A stretch of DNA of 64,000 bases, taken from Cyrtodaria siliqua (taxonomy: Eukaryota; Mollusca; Bivalvia; Adapedonta; Hiatellidae). Shown here piece by piece: positions 10,703 to 23,892 of the stretch. Below the pieces are notes generated by a model. The model did not search any database. It saw only the letters and a program-made list of their open reading frames with translations, and was not told the origin of the DNA. The translations under genes and the position numbers were made by a program. The DNA is taken from contig JAWPHD010001352.1 in assembly GCA_037043455.1 (NCBI GenBank), positions 124,001 to 188,000 of the forward strand, given 5' to 3'. Position 1 is the first letter of the stretch. Each line of letters opens with the position of its first letter.

Positions 10703-12370
10703 AACAAGAGGCCCGCCCAAGAGGGCCTGTATCGCTCTACTGGCTCTGTGGAGTCTGTGATATGCGCAACTAGGCTTGAAACTGATCATACTTGCCAAGT
10801 TTCACTGAAATCCAGTCAGGAGTTTGGGAAGACTAATTCTGGACAAAGTTTATGTATAAGGGGCAATAATTGTCAAAAATCATTCAACAAAAACATGGTG
10901 ATGATATGTGCAACTAGGCTTGCTACTGCTCATCACTGCCAAGTTTCGTTGAAATCCAGTCCAGCATTCAGCAGAGCTAGCATGTACAATGTTAGTGTAT
11001 TCAAACCTTTAAAGCGCTATAACTCCGCAAAAAATCATTCAACCGGAACACGGCGATGGCATGCACAACTAGGTCAGGTACTGATTATCCCTGCAAAGTT
11101 CCACTGATATCCAAACTGGGGATCAGGAGAACTAGTCCGGACAATATGTGTGTATTAAAGCCTTTAAAGGGCCAAAAATCTTCAACAAAAATACAGCTAT
11201 GACATGCATAAGTAGGCTTGGTACTGATCACCTCTGCAAAGTTTTGTTGATTTTCGGTCTGGGGTTCATGAAATATGGTCCGGATATGTGTTTTACCCCT
11301 GTCAAAAAACATTCAACCGGAATGCGTGGACGATATGCATAACCATATTTGGTACTGATCATCCATGCAGTTCATTAAAATTTAGCCAAACGAAGGACCT
11401 ATCTTCTTAATGTGGCAAAATACAGCATGTTTAACTAAATCAAGGGGCATAACTCTGGTGTTACTAATCCAATTTTGATGTGTACCTTCTTTGAGGCTTT
11501 CTAGGCTATTGCTTTTTTGTATTTATATATACATAAGAATATTTGTGTTTCACTTACAGATTTCATTGCTACTAACGATCTATGCAAATTTGGTAAAGAT
11601 CAAATAATAAAAGAAGGTGATACGAGTGTTCACAAGGCACAATATGGCATTTTTTTTAGCAAAAACAAGGGCCGTAACTCCAGTGTATATGGTCCGATCT
11701 GGCTGGTTTTTAAGCTTGTCTGATTTTTTGTTGATATTAACGAGCTGTGTTAGTCTGATTTTTTGTTGATATTAACGAGCTGTGTTAGTTTGGTACAGAT
11801 CAAATAATAAATGAAAGTGCTAGAGTGTTAACAAGGCAGAAAATCACACTTTTCAACAAAACAAGGGCCACAACTCTGGTGTTACAAATCTGATCTGGCT
11901 GGTTTTCGAACAGATCTGAGCTTTCATTGATATAAATACACTGGCAAAGTTTTGTAAAGGTCAAATACAAAATGCAGGTGCCAGAGTGTAAACAAGACTT
12001 AATTTGGCACTTTTTAGCAAAACAAGGGTCATAACTCTGGTGTTACTGATCCGATCTGGCTGAGCTTCCATTGATATAAAAACATCGACAAAGTTTCATA
12101 AAGATCAAATACAAAATGAAGGCGCTAGAGTGTAAATAAGGCTTAATATGGCATTTTTCAGCAAAACAAGGGCCATAACTCTGGTGTTACTAATATGATC
12201 TTGCTGGTTCTCGAACAAATCCAAGCTTTTATTAATATAAAGACACTGGCAGAGTTTCGTAAACATCCGAGTTATAATGAAGTCCCTATCGTGTGAACAA
12301 GACAAAAGTTAATGGACGACAGACAACTCGCTATCCCATAATCTCTGCTGGCCATCGGTCAGTAGAGCTA
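10703..12370 (+). mobile_element. Helentron-like element with two core types
   Basis: Starts AACAAGAGGCCCGCCCAAGA and ends with the 3' hairpin CTCTGCTGGCCATCGGTCAG followed by TAGAGCTA. The first part of the core (10750-11400) is a ~160 bp unit with the phrases CAACTAGGCTTG, CTGATCAT and CATTCAACCGGAACACGG. The second part (11400-12290) is the reverse complement of the unit in the 3792-5382 element, with AGGGCCATAACTCTGG. A 36 bp direct duplication (GTCTGATTTTTTGTTGATAT) lies at about 11720-11790. Two satellite types in one shell suggest recombination between elements. Confidence 0.7.
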
Positions 12371-12417
12371 AAAATTATAACCAAATCTCTGCTGGCCTTC
12401 GGTCAGTAGATCTAAAA
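12371..12417 (+). repeat. Duplicated 3' hairpin end of the preceding element
   Basis: AATCTCTGCTGGCCTTCGG and the following AGTAGATCTAAAAATTATAA repeat the preceding terminus with a few changes. This gives two consecutive termination hairpins at the end of one element. Confidence 0.75.
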
Positions 12418-13789
12418 ATTATAACCATTTCGGTAGAAATCTTAGTATATTGGGCGTATTAAATATACGACATTGATGCAAAATGTATAACATCATATGA
12501 TATAAGTAATCATTTCATTTACAACACAATAATTCATGCAAAATTGAATGTGCCTTGAGGGTGCATGAGCTTTCGTCCCTCGGGTTTTCTGGTCGTAGAG
12601 AGATTGGTTTTCTCTTTAGCTACAACTACTATGGTTGTTCATTACGATTCTGGATACATCCTGAGATGTTTATTATTTTGTATGTGTTTCTTTAGTTAGT
12701 TTCTCCGGATGTGAACTTTATTGTTAGAGAATTCCTTTTGATGGGATGTAGTTTTGTTTACACTGTCTTGTCTATTTGGGCGCTGAGGACAGGATAATAG
12801 CGAGATTGTGCGCATATAAAATCGATTCAAGCTAACCAGTAGACCTTATTGCCTACTGACCGTTCCAAGTCGGTAACCCTGTATTCACCACCCTTTCTCT
12901 TGGTTTTTGTCTCTTTCTTTGTATTATCAAGTACAGTGCGGACCTATGATGCCATTGTGTTCGGACGCTGTGGTTTCTATAGGACCCTATATCTCATTTT
13001 TGATACATAATAAACACCAGAATATGCTAAAAATATGATTGTTTTACTCAAATGATTTTGGTTTCACTTACAACATAAGTCAATACTGTAAATGTTGTTG
13101 TTGTCACATTCTTTGATTTCACTCACTGTCAAAATTATCCTCGATCTTATTGAAGCAAACTCTTAAAAGGGTAAACTCAAGTGTGGTCTAGGAAAAATCG
13201 CACTGAATATGATATGCAACACAATCTATATCAACCTTCTTATCAAATTGTGTGAAAGCGAAAAGAGTTCACTGAATTAATCATATATATTACTAGTCAA
13301 AATTTGCCCTTTCTACATTATCATCGCAGTTAATCTCCATAACATGCGAGTCAATTTTGCTGATTGTAAAACTGATCAAACATCTAATTGTAACAAAGCT
13401 GGTAAGACAGATTGTCTCCTGGATAATCATGTTTCTTAACATTAATTAAAGTGCATTTTTACATTTTACCAATGACCGCTTACAGACTTCCATAATCAAT
13501 CACCATAATCGGATGTCTAAGTAACAGATGATCAGTGAGTTACAACTGATTAATCATTACAACGCATAATCTTTGGCAATTCAGCTAAGAAGATCACTTG
13601 AAAAACATAATAATTATCTTAGTTCACACTGGTTTTGATTTTTGATTGATTTATGCTCCGTACCATTAATGTTTGACGGTGCACTCGGTTTTATCTGTTT
13701 TTCATTCCATTGTTTATGTGCTCATACATGGCTATAATACAACTTATGAAATATGCGAAGAGCTGCGTCTTTTTCCTCAGTATCTCATG
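12418..13789. other. No gene seen
   Basis: Mixed-composition DNA without a recognisable exon or element boundary. 12540-13020 is less AT-rich, but its open frames are short. Confidence 0.45.
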
Positions 13790-14440
13790 TCTGTAACTTG
13801 GTTGAAAAATCTCCAGCCTCTATGTGTTTGGAACATCTCGAGGCCCTGCTGTTGGATTATTTTACATCTCCATGGGGTTGAAATATCTCCGGCCTATATC
13901 TGTTGTAATATGTTTTGTATCCATGTGGTAGAAATATCTTAGATCTATGTGGTTAAAATATCTCAATCTGAAGCATCTGTGGTTGAAATATATATTGTCA
14001 TCATGCGGCTAGAACATTTTATTTTTTGGTCTCTGCATGGTAGAAATATCTCAGGTCATTCAGATTGTTTTTGGAGTATCTTAAAGTGGTTGAAATATCT
14101 TAGATCTCCTTTTGGTTGAAGTCTATCAGGTCTCTATTGGTTGATATATCTCTTATGTGGCTGACATATGTTACAATTTTATGCTGTTGAAATATTTCAC
14201 GTCTTTATGCCATTGGAAGGTCTCGTATTTCTATGTAGTTGGAAAGGCTCGCGTCTGTATGTGGTTGAACTATCTCTTGTCTATTTTCAATTGGAATATT
14301 TTCAGTCTCTCATTGTTCAAGTGGTTGGAATATTGTATAGGTTTCAGCATTGAGAATATAGTTTGACTCGATGTTGCTGGAATATCTATCTGTCACTGGA
14401 GTACATTGAGTGAACCTGAAATTAAATATAATTTATAAAT
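13790..14440 (+). repeat. Degenerate tandem array 'W' (GTGGTTGAAATATCTC), copy 1
   Basis: A loosely periodic array whose core is TATGTGGTTGAAATATCTC with variable 10-20 bp spacers. It ends in a defined flank (ATCTATCTGTCACTGGAG then GAACCTGAAAT) that is also found, inverted, next to the array at 37.2-38.3 kb. The shared flank shows a dispersed element and not merely chance simple repeat. Open frames across it are by-products. Confidence 0.7.
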
Positions 14441-14716
14441 TAAAATTCTTGTTAAGTTACAAAAATATTAAGATGACGACAGCACAAGGTTGTTCTACTG
14501 GTTAACATTTTCGAGAAAGTGACATATACCTGTATTATTTTCCTCTATTCCTGTTTATTCAGTATGATCAAAACTTAGTGTAGTAGACCATTTTTTACCA
14601 TTCTGGGCATATAAATGCAATGATGAATTGGTGCTAGGCCTTAGGCTTTATTTTACGCTCTCATCTTAGTATAATTTTGATTAATTTTTCAATAATTCAT
14701 GATAGATCATCTTTAA

Positions 14717-15420
14717 AACAAGAGGCCCAAGAGGGCCTGTGGACGCTCTACTGGCTAATCATAAAGTTTATGTATAATATCATTCGACCGAAACTTGGCG
14801 ATGATATACGCAACTAGTCTTGGTACTGATCATCCCTGCCAAGCTTTGCTGAAATCCAGCCAGAGGTTCAGGAGAACTAGTCCGGACAATGTTTGTGTAC
14901 TAAAACCTTTAAAGGGCTATAACTCTGCAAAAAATCATTCAACCGGAACACGGCGATGATTTGCACAACTAGACCTGGAACTGATCATCCCTAAAAAGTT
15001 TCGTTTAATTCCGGCCAGGGGTTCAGGAGAACTAGTCTGGACAAAGTTTGTGTATTAAAACCTTTGAAGGGACATAACTCAGCCAAAATCATTCATGCGG
15101 AACTCGGTGACGATATGTACAACTAGGCTTGGTACTGATCATCCCTGAAATGTTTCACTGAAATCCGCCCAAATGAAGGCTCTTTCGTCTTAATGAGACC
15201 AAAATATAGCACATTTTAGAAAATCAAGGGCCATAACTCCTGTGTAAATGGTCTAATCTGGCTGTTTTTCAAATTTGTCAGAGCTTATATTGATATTAAC
15301 AATCTGGTAAAGTTTGAAAATGAAGATGAAAAATGAAGGCCTATTATCTTAACAAGGCAAAATATATGTTTTCAAATAAATCAAGGGCCATAACTCTGCT
15401 GTTACGGGTCCGATCTGGCT
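14717..15420 (+). mobile_element. Helentron-like element, 3' truncated
   Basis: Starts AACAAGAGGCCCAAGAGGGC and carries the CAACTAGNCTTGG / CATTCAACCGGAACACGG satellite units, then the AGGGCCATAACTC unit. It breaks off at GATCTGGCTGGTCAAAGAAA before any terminal hairpin, where an A-rich junction leads into the next element. Confidence 0.7.
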
Positions 15421-15488
15421 GGTCAAAGAAAATAAGGAAAAAAAAATAACTAAAAAAAAATAACAATGATTTTTTTTTTTTAAAAATA

Positions 15489-16958
15489 AAGAAGAGGTCA
15501 ATGACCTTGAAGATCTACTGATAGGTTTTTGATAGCTAGATCACCATTCCTGTGAAGTTTCATGAAAATCGGTCAAGTAGTTTCAGAGGAGTAGTCGCTA
15601 CAAGTTTTCCTTATATAACTCTATGTAAACAAAGATGGCCGCTGGCGGCCACGTTTAACGTCAAATCAAAATAATTTTTGACAAGGATCAACATCATGCC
15701 ATACTGATCATTTTAGAAAAAGTCCCATATCAATATCACTTATATAGTTTTCAAGAAGTAGTCGCTACAAACTTGTATTTTGAAAATCTATTTTTAGCCA
15801 TGGTGGCCATCTTGAATATCCGGCCTACCTGAAATTTTGCTAGAATCAATTAGACATCAAGAGCAACATTCCTGTGAAGTTTCATGAAAATTCCGTCGAG
15901 TAGTCAAGAGGAGTAGTCGATACATTTTTTACTAGATAACTCTTATGTAAACAAAGATAGCTCCTGGCAGCCATGTTTAACATTGAATCAAAATAATTTT
16001 TAACAAGGATCAACATCATGTCATACTGATCATTTTAGGAAAAGACGCATATCAATATCACTTATATTTTTCAAGAAGTAGTCGCTACAAACTTGTTTTT
16101 CGAAAATTTATTTTTAGCAGTGGCGGCCATCTTCAATTTCCCGCCATCCTGAAATTTTGCTAGGATCAATTAGACATCAAGAGCAACATTCCTGTGAAGT
16201 TTCATGAAAATCCTTTCAGAGGTGTAGTCGCTACAGGTTTTCATTATATAACTCTTTGTAAACAAAGATGGCCGTTGGCAGCCATGTTTAACGTCGCATC
16301 AAAATAATTTTAGAAAAGGATCAACATCATTCCATACTGATCATTTTAGAAAAAGTCCCATATCAATTTCACTTTTAGTTTTCAAGAAGTACTCGCTACA
16401 AACTTGTTTTTTGAAAATCTATTTTTAGCTGTAGCGGCCATCTTGAATTTCCGACCAACCTGAAATGTTGTTAGGATCATTTAGACATCCAGTGCCACAT
16501 TCCTGTGAAGTTTCATGGAAATCTGGCGAGTAGTTTCAGAGTCCTGAGTAGTCGCTACAACTTTTTATTAAATAACTCTATGTAAACAAAGATGGCCGCT
16601 GGAAGCCATGTTTAACGTCGAATCAAAACGATTTTCGACAGGGACCGACATCATGTCATGCTGATCATTTTAGTCCCATATCAATATCACTTAGAGTTTT
16701 CAAGAAGTAGTCGCTACCAAATTGTTTTTTAAAAATCTATTTTTAGATTTGGCGGCCATCTTCGACTTCATATCAACATGAATTTTTGCTAGGATCAACT
16801 AGACTTCATGGGCAACATTTCTGTAAAGTTTCATGAAAATCCATTCAATAGTTTCAGAGTAGTCTGCTACAAAAAAAATAATATGGACAGACAGACAGAC
16901 GGACGGACGGACGCCTAACCACGGCATAAGCTCTGCTGATCTCTGATCAGTAGAGCTA
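15489..16958 (+). mobile_element. Helentron-like element with ~320 bp core (AGTAGTCGCTACAAAC type)
   Basis: Starts AAGAAGAGGTCAATGACCTT and carries about four and a half units containing AGTAGTCGCTACAAACTTG, GGCGGCCATCTT and CCTGTGAAGTTTCATGAAAA. It then has a GGACAGACAGACAGACGGAC tract (16884-16912) and the 3' hairpin CTCTGCTGATCTCTGATCAG ending TAGAGCTA. The same core is found at 31.4-35.2 kb. Confidence 0.75.
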
Positions 16959-16991
16959 ATAAAAATTTAAACGAAAAAAATTAAAATAATA

Positions 16992-18069
16992 AACAAGAGG
17001 CCCAAGAGGGCCTGTAGATGCTCTACTTGCATGATGTGATTCAAAAACATAAACATGACAGAGGTCAACCCAAGAAACATGTTTCCTATATATAACTCTA
17101 TGTAAACTTTGGGTTATCGTTGAAGCCATTTTGAATAATTTTGATTATTTGACGATAATGAAAAACACAAACTTGATAGAGGCTAACCCAAGGAACATGT
17201 ATATGATATTTCACAAGAATGGAATATGTGGTTTCCGAGGAAATGTCATTTGAAATTTATTTAAATTTGACCTAGTTTTAGCTATGGCGGCCATCTTGGA
17301 TGACTGGCGGCCGCAAAAAACACAAATCTGAGAGGGAATATCCCTAATATCATTGTGCTTAAGTTTCATCAAAATCTTTCAGGCGGTTTCAGAGAAGATG
17401 TAATTTTTAACCTTTTCCTATATAACTCTTAAGTAAACTTTAGGTCGCCGTGGCGGCCATTTTGATTATTTGACGATAACAAAAAACTTAAACTTGATAG
17501 AGGCTAACCCAAGGAACATGTATATATTTCACAAGAATGGAATAAGTGGTTTCGGAGGAGATGTTGTTTGAAATTTACTTAAATTTGACCCCGTTTTAGC
17601 CATGGCGGCCATCTTGGATGACTGGCGGCCGCGAAAAACACAAATCTGAGAGAGACTTTCAGAAAAGACGTCATTTTAACCTTTTCCTATATATATAATT
17701 CTATGTAAACTGTGAGTCGCCGTGGCCGCCATTTTGATTATTCGACGATTTATTCGACGATAACGAAAAACACAAACTTGATAGAGGCCAACCGAAGGAA
17801 CAAGTAAATGATATATCAGTAGAATGGAATAAGTGGTTTCGTCGGAGATGTAGTTTGAAATTTCCTTAAATTTGACCTAGTTTTAGCCATGGCGACCATC
17901 TAGGATGACTGGCGGCTGTGAAAAACTTAACTCTGAGATGAACTATCCCAAATATCATTGTGAATAAGTTTCATCAAAATCCTTCAAGCGGTTTCAGAGA
18001 AGATGTCATTTTTAACCTTTTTCTATATAACTCTATGTAAACTTTGAGTCGCAGTGGCGGCCATTATAG
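16992..18069 (+). mobile_element. Helentron-like element with a third core, truncated by a SINE
   Basis: Starts AACAAGAGGCCCAAGAGGGC. The core of about three units has TATAACTCTATGTAAACTTT, GTGGCGGCCATTTTGATTAT and CTTGATAGAGGCTAACCCAA. It is cut at about 18069 by the minus-strand SINE, and no 3' hairpin remains. Confidence 0.7.
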
Positions 18070-18233
18070 TCCGATAAACGGGACTGCCCAGATTATGTCC
18101 CCAATCCGACTGACGAGGCTAAGGGAAAGTGTCTTCCCCAAGAACACACCGACGACTCAGTGGCACCACAGAGGATTGAACCCGGGGCCTCCGGTTACAA
18201 ATCCGCAGCGCTACCGACTGTGCCACGCCAGCC
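18070..18233 (-). mobile_element. tRNA-derived SINE, 3' truncated
   Basis: On the minus strand it begins GGCTGGCGTGGCACAGTCGG (A box) and has GGGTTCAATCC (B box) and the TTCTTGGGGAAGACACTT region, then stops at TGTATCGG-equivalent sequence. The tail shared with the LINE is missing. Confidence 0.8.
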
Positions 18234-19371
18234 AATGAGTTAACAACTTCATGTCGGTTGTTATTTAAGCAAATACACAAATGAGTAACACCCTATTTTT
18301 CCAACTCCTCCATGTTATGCCAAATAAACAGATCAAACACTGTGATCGACTTATTTCTATCCATTCGTGTTATACCGTATAATGGTCATGCTCAATCGGT
18401 GGTTGTAGCATTTTCAAACCCTTGTTGGCATATTGTCACCTTTTAAAGTGTGGTACCAAATATAATTCAGTCATTGTGGCATATTGTTTCCTTTTGAAAG
18501 GCGGTAAAAAATATAATAGTGTGAGAAATGAACGCGCCTCTTAATTGACATGTCGCCAGTGACTTAGATATCTCCGCCCTATTGTTGATGTCGGAGTATA
18601 TTGACAATAGTTTATATAACATAGTTGCACGTGCTTTATACACGTGCTGTTGTTTGTCGGAGGTATCATCTGGTTTGATTGGTTGAAATGGATAAATGAT
18701 TGACAACTGGCGACATGTTAATTGTTATATGAAATCTGGGAGACAATGATTAAGATTTGTTAAAAATGTAAATGTCGGAATTCAATTTTTTTTTATTGGA
18801 AAACAATGATGGATAGGCATACAGGTTAAATGAGTATCATGTTATCTCTACGAACATATTAAAATTGATAAAATACGTGTTTGTATGCTAAGTTTTCCTT
18901 AAATTCAAAATGAGCCAAGATATCTTTTGAAAAATGCATGATAATGCTATAATCAACCACAAGCCTTATAACATTATTAATATGTCTGTGAATCAACCCG
19001 CAAGTTTGAACATCATGCCATAAATAAATTGAAATTGTTAATTTCAAAAAGGTATCAAACTTTTAATAAATGATGCGTTCTGTTGTTGTTTTGTACCAAT
19101 TCAATACACAAATTTGAGATCTAAATAAATTTTCTTGAAAGTACAAACTTGTAGCCAACTCTAAATAGCAATACCAATATAATCAGATCATGAGTTTGAA
19201 CATCATGCATGTCATTACTAAAGAAGCAGATTTAAATAATATGCACATTACACTTGATAATGAAAAACACGTTCATATGTTAAACCATTTTCAGTTAACA
19301 TATTTTAGACCAAAATAAACGCTTTTTTGATATCAAATGCCAGATATTGCATCTTCTTAACAATACCAATA
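18234..19371. other. AT-rich stretch, no gene seen
   Basis: Short open frames only. No repeat boundaries were identified. Confidence 0.45.
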
Positions 19372-20085
19372 CCATATAATCCCTAATAAATGCCACTCCC
19401 CTAATAAACGCCCACCCCACATCTCCCCTACCATTTTTTCAGAAAATATATTTTTAAAACCCCAAAAATTGCAAGTTAATCTGTTTCATTCACAATAGAA
19501 CATGTAAGACAAAATCACTAGAAAACTTAAAATCCGATGCATTGATTGACCGACATGCAGACTTTGGTTTTCTTGGTAAATGAATTGAAGTGGGGTTTTA
19601 AGGCGCACCAACACATTACAGGTTATATGGCGCCTAACAGGCATGAAAATGCCAGGCTCATCTTCCATGTACATCGAGATAAAATATGGAAAATGGGCCT
19701 AGAACCGTCTCACCCTGAACTGCAGAGTTGCTGCAAATTCTATCGTAAAAACTCCATTTACGCTGGAGCCACGTTTATTGTTTTTCTGCCACTGCTCTTA
19801 GTGATGTGAGCGAGATGGCACCTGAAACAATGCAGGGGTCATGATGAAGACTTTTAATGAGCATGAACAAAAAATGACAAAATGAATAGGAATGGGGGGG
19901 TCCTACCCCTCTGCATGTGACGGTGTGTTTGCAGTGGTTGTATTCTACCCCGGCAACCACACGGGGGGTTTTCTTGGTAAAGAAAATCATTAAATAATGT
20001 CCGTTTAAAAGTAAAATTATGTACTTTTGATCTCAATTTTCAAAATGTTACACCCTGGGGGTGGCGCTTATTAGGAATTATACGG
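19372..20085. mobile_element. TA-flanked TIR MITE carrying an R insertion
   Basis: The ends are inverted (CCATATAATCCCTAATAA at the left, TTATTAGGAATTATACGG at the right) and each is flanked by TA. TA duplication fits the Tc1/mariner superfamily, although no transposase is present. About 400 bp of the interior is the minus-strand R repeat. Confidence 0.65.
19574..19970 (-). mobile_element. SINE-like repeat 'R', copy 2 (longest)
   Basis: On the minus strand it ends with GGCGCCATATAACCTGTAAT, a second GCGCC arm, then an AAAACCCCACTTCAATTC tail. The body includes CTGCAGAGTTGCTGCAAATT and CACTGCTC in forward view. The head contains a GGGGGTCCTACCCCTCTGC block that also occurs in the LINE 5' region (48.8 kb). 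No tRNA boxes are visible. Confidence 0.7.
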
Positions 20086-20399
20086 TATATCTGATTTGTT
20101 ATTTCTGAAAATTGCTTACTAATAAAGGAGGAGTTTTAATCCAAAGTCACTTAAGGCAGTATACATTTCATTTTTTAAAGAAGAAATGTGTCCTCTTTTT
20201 TATCCAATTTCAATTCACAAATGTTCATTTTGAACAAAATGAGTGTTTACAACATCCAAGACCTGAACCCGAATCTACACAATAATGCCATTTCAAACAA
20301 TTCACCATTTTCAAAATATTGCCGTAAATCAAGGAGGAGTTTGATTTAAAAAAGCGTACACATTTGACATTTTAAAAATGAATGCGTCCTATTTGTCAT

Positions 20400-20488
20400 A
20401 ACTGGTACCCTCTTGCATACCTTAGACTAATCGGGGAACCAACTGGTACCCTGTTGTATACCGCAGAGTAATCAGGGAACCAGTTTAA
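20400..20488 (+). repeat. Two-unit tandem duplication
   Basis: AACTGGTACCCTCTTGCATACC and its copy (AACTGGTACCCTGTTGTATA) lie back to back, each followed by AATCNGGGAACCA. The purpose is unknown. Confidence 0.7.
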
Positions 20489-21487
20489 TAGCCATTTGGC
20501 GGATAAATATATAGGTAGTTTTGAATCCAGAGTATTTATGAATATCAAATATATTACCTTAGTTAAAATGTTAAAACATTTCTAATATTTTCTAAAATAT
20601 CTTAGAAACAGAGTTAAATGAATTACCCAACTTTCCAAAAACATGATGAAAAACAGCATCTTAGAAATTGATTGAAATGAATTAACAAACTATAAATCAA
20701 ACAAAAAAGGTCATTAAGATTACATTTATGAGTAGTATAAAAATATAAATAGTTAATGTATCTTCATATAAGAGCCACATAAACTCAGTTCTCTCAATAA
20801 GGTGGAGCTTTGAAAGTGTTTTTTTTTATTGATTTTATTTGTATTGTTTTCGGGGAATTCCAATTTTAGATTGTTTGTACAGCTGAATTTTCAATGGATA
20901 AAAACTTATTTTCTTGATATAATTCCTAACCTAAAATTGCTTTTTAATTGTTAAAATGCTTGATAACCTGATGAATACTAAAAAAAATAACAATATCTCA
21001 CCTATAAAATGCTAGAAGGAATTAACAATTTCCACTGTCCAAAGCATACACTATTAAATAGGTCTTATTTATAACCATAAATAGTTATGCAGTTAATTAT
21101 GTTGATATGACAAACACCACATGTTACTTCTTGAAACTAAACTCCTCCCTGGTCAAGTCAAGAAGGTATTGGCCAGATCTGATTGGTTAATCAAAGATTA
21201 TACTGTGATCTATGACAGGTGAGGTATGCATGGCCAGGGTCTTCCACTTAGTAGTTACCATATATCATATATGAGAAAGATCTGATGAGCTGTTATTTGG
21301 CATTTACAACATGTTTACATGGGATTAATCTGTTCCAACAAAATAATGAAAAAATCAACTTGGCTGGATATATTAAAGAATACTGAAAAGGTACTGAAAT
21401 AAAACAAATGGCAGATCATATTTTTGCTTTAAATGTGTCAAATGTAGTTTTTATAACTGTTCATGGTTTAAGTACTTAAGTTAGAAC
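20489..21487. other. AT-rich stretch, no gene seen
   Basis: Unique-looking AT-rich sequence without an open frame of note. Confidence 0.45.
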
Positions 21488-21920
21488 AGCATTATGGTGC
21501 CAGACAGGGATGAATATGCCAGGCTCATCCTCCATTTACATCTAGATAAAAATATGGAGAATCGGCCTAGAACCTTCTAATCTGCAGAACTGCAGAGTTG
21601 CTGCAAATTCTATTGTAGACACTCCATTTACGATGGAGCCACGTTTCCACGTTTCCACATTTGCATATATACGTTGTCATGAAGACCTTGAATGAGCATG
21701 AAAAATTGATAAATAATGACAAAATGTACATGAAGTGGGGATGTAAACCGGGCTTTCCCATGTATCAGAATGTACCCTCAGAGCCTGTTAAAGAACCATA
21801 GAAATCTATTCAATAGTAACTAGGAGTAGGACTGGTTCCTGGATTCGTACATATCCGTCCCCTGTATCTGGGGCAGCTCTAAATGACCTTTAATGTGCTG
21901 ATGAGAAGTTAAACAACATG
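21488..21920. mobile_element. Composite of R repeat and SINE 3' half
   Basis: 21488-21730 matches the R body (CCAGGCTCATCCTCCAT, CTGCAGAGTTGCTGCAAATT) without its tail. From about 21731 the sequence becomes the plus-strand SINE 3' half (TGGGGATGTAAACCGGG through GTTAAACAACATG). The head-to-head junction suggests two truncated insertions or a template switch. Confidence 0.65.
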
Positions 21921-22828
21921 CAACTCAATTCAAATTGAAGTGTTAAAAACCATACATGTAGATAAAATTAAATCCCAGTATTTTACATTCAAATAATCTA
22001 TTTTTAATCAAGCTTCATTTCATAATTTACTACATAATTATATATAGAAGATGAGGTTTATATTATAAATTAAGTCGACTATTTATAAAACTTTGTTATT
22101 TAATATATGCAAGTTTTATCCAGAATATATTTTCATTTCTTTATTGCATTTGCCTATTTTATGGGATTTCATGTGCATGCTGCATCTTTCAAAAATGGAA
22201 TAGTAAATAGTTTACTCTTATATTGAAGGAGTGCTAATAATTTATTAATTATGAGCATAATAGTAAAAAAAAAAAACATGAAAGGAGAAACCTGGAAATT
22301 GCCGAACTATTCTCAATCTGTGTAATTTATTTAAATTAAAATTTTTAATCAACTGATGCTTTCTAGCATTATGTTGTGTATTGTCTACCATAATTCCTTT
22401 CTTAATGCCTACCGTAAATTATCTTTAATAAAGTTGTATATTCTAACATAAAACTATATATTTTCTGCAAAACAGAGTAATTTGCTTGGTTTCTAAATGA
22501 TTTTATCAACAATTAAATTAGTTTTGAGAAAATAAAGTTTCGACTTCTTCGTTTTATCAATGCATATGTACAATCATTATTATGTTGCATTGGGTGCAAT
22601 ATCAAAAATAAATAATGGAAAAAGACCACTATGAATTAATTAAAAAAAAAGGATAATGACAAACTGTAATGAAACTAAAGATCACTCAATTATAATCATG
22701 TTGTTGTTCCTAACTGTTTTAATTTATCAAGTTTATTGTTATAACCATGTTGTTGTTCCTAATTGTTTTACTTTATCAAGTTTATCGGTATTAAGTAAAT
22801 AGATAAATTCTGTATTAACCAGTACAAC
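21921..22828. other. AT-rich stretch with one local duplication
   Basis: At 22695-22795 a segment containing CATGTTGTTGTTCCTAA and TTTATCAAGTTTAT is duplicated in tandem. No gene is seen. Confidence 0.5.
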
Positions 22829-23330
22829 CAGGGAGTAAGTATACACGGAGGAGACACGGATTCATAAACACTCTAGTTTATCAATTAATGTTGTCGCGCT
22901 AGAACACCGCCATTTACCATTTTATAGATACATGTAAATCGATCGTAAGCGTGTATACGTTACATTTGAAAAGTTAAAATTTCAACCAACATCTCAAAAT
23001 AGGCAGTTTTTATAGTCTCTTTTTTACTGCTTTCTGTTATAATCAACATCACGAAATTACGTTCTTGACAAGGATAAACATATATGTCTACTATTCATTT
23101 TTTGTTATTATTAATGCCTAATATAACCCGTACTTCGTATTTTGTTTGCAATAGCTAAACACCATTTTTAATTTAAAAATTCAAAATTTCAGCTGATATC
23201 TCAAAAGAGGCATTTTCATCACCTCTTTTTAGGCTTTGTCTTATAATCACCACCGTGAAATTACCTTCTTGACAAAGATAAATATTTATTGTAAACATTT
23301 TCATCGGTGAAAGATTGGGATTTCTCAGTG
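22829..23330 (+). mobile_element. Left part of a TIR element related to 25638-27605
   Basis: Starts CAGGGAGTAAGTATAC, followed by CGGAGGAGA and TGTTGTCGCGCTAGAAC, as at 25638. The interior has repeated units (ATCTCAAAAGAGGCATTTTC; ACCTTCTTGACAAAGATAAA; TACTATTCA) of about 190 bp. No matching right terminus is seen; the copy is broken up by an R repeat and a SINE and partly resumes at 24325. Confidence 0.65.
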
Positions 23331-23740
23331 AATTGAATTGGGGTTTTAAGGCGCACCAACACATGAAAAGGTTATATGGCGCCTAAAAGGCATGAACATG
23401 CCAGGCTCATCTTCCATGTACATTGAGATAAAATATGGAAAATGGGCCTAGAACCTTCTCACCCTGAACTGCAGAGTTGCTGCAAATTCTATCGTAGAAA
23501 CTCCATTTACGCTGGAGCCACGTTATTGTTTTTCTGCCACTGCTCTTTTGATGCGAGAGAGATAGCACCTGAAACAATGCAGGGATCATGATGAAGACCT
23601 TTAATGAACATGAACAAAAAATGATAAAATGAACATGAATTTGGCGGGATTCTACCCCTCTCCCTCCAAAGGGATCTGCAGTGGCCGTATTCTTTGCCCC
23701 GTGACCAAACGGGGCCCCCGGCAACCACACGGGGCTATAA
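23331..23740 (-). mobile_element. SINE-like repeat 'R', copy 3
   Basis: Near-full copy inserted in the TIR element. The low-coordinate end GAATTGAATTGGGGTTTTAA with GGCGCACC/GGCGCC is the 3' tail on the minus strand. The far end reads GGCAACCACACGGGG, as in the 19.6 kb copy. Confidence 0.7.
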
Positions 23741-23892
23741 TATTCATAATAGCTAAATATTATTGACTAACACCGAACACAAAAGTAACTAACTGTGACA
23801 CTGAGTTATGACGTCATTAAAGTGGTGCTGACGTCGACGTCATCTGCCGATAGCGTTCAATAAAACGCTATCAATAAAGCGAAGAATATCTG

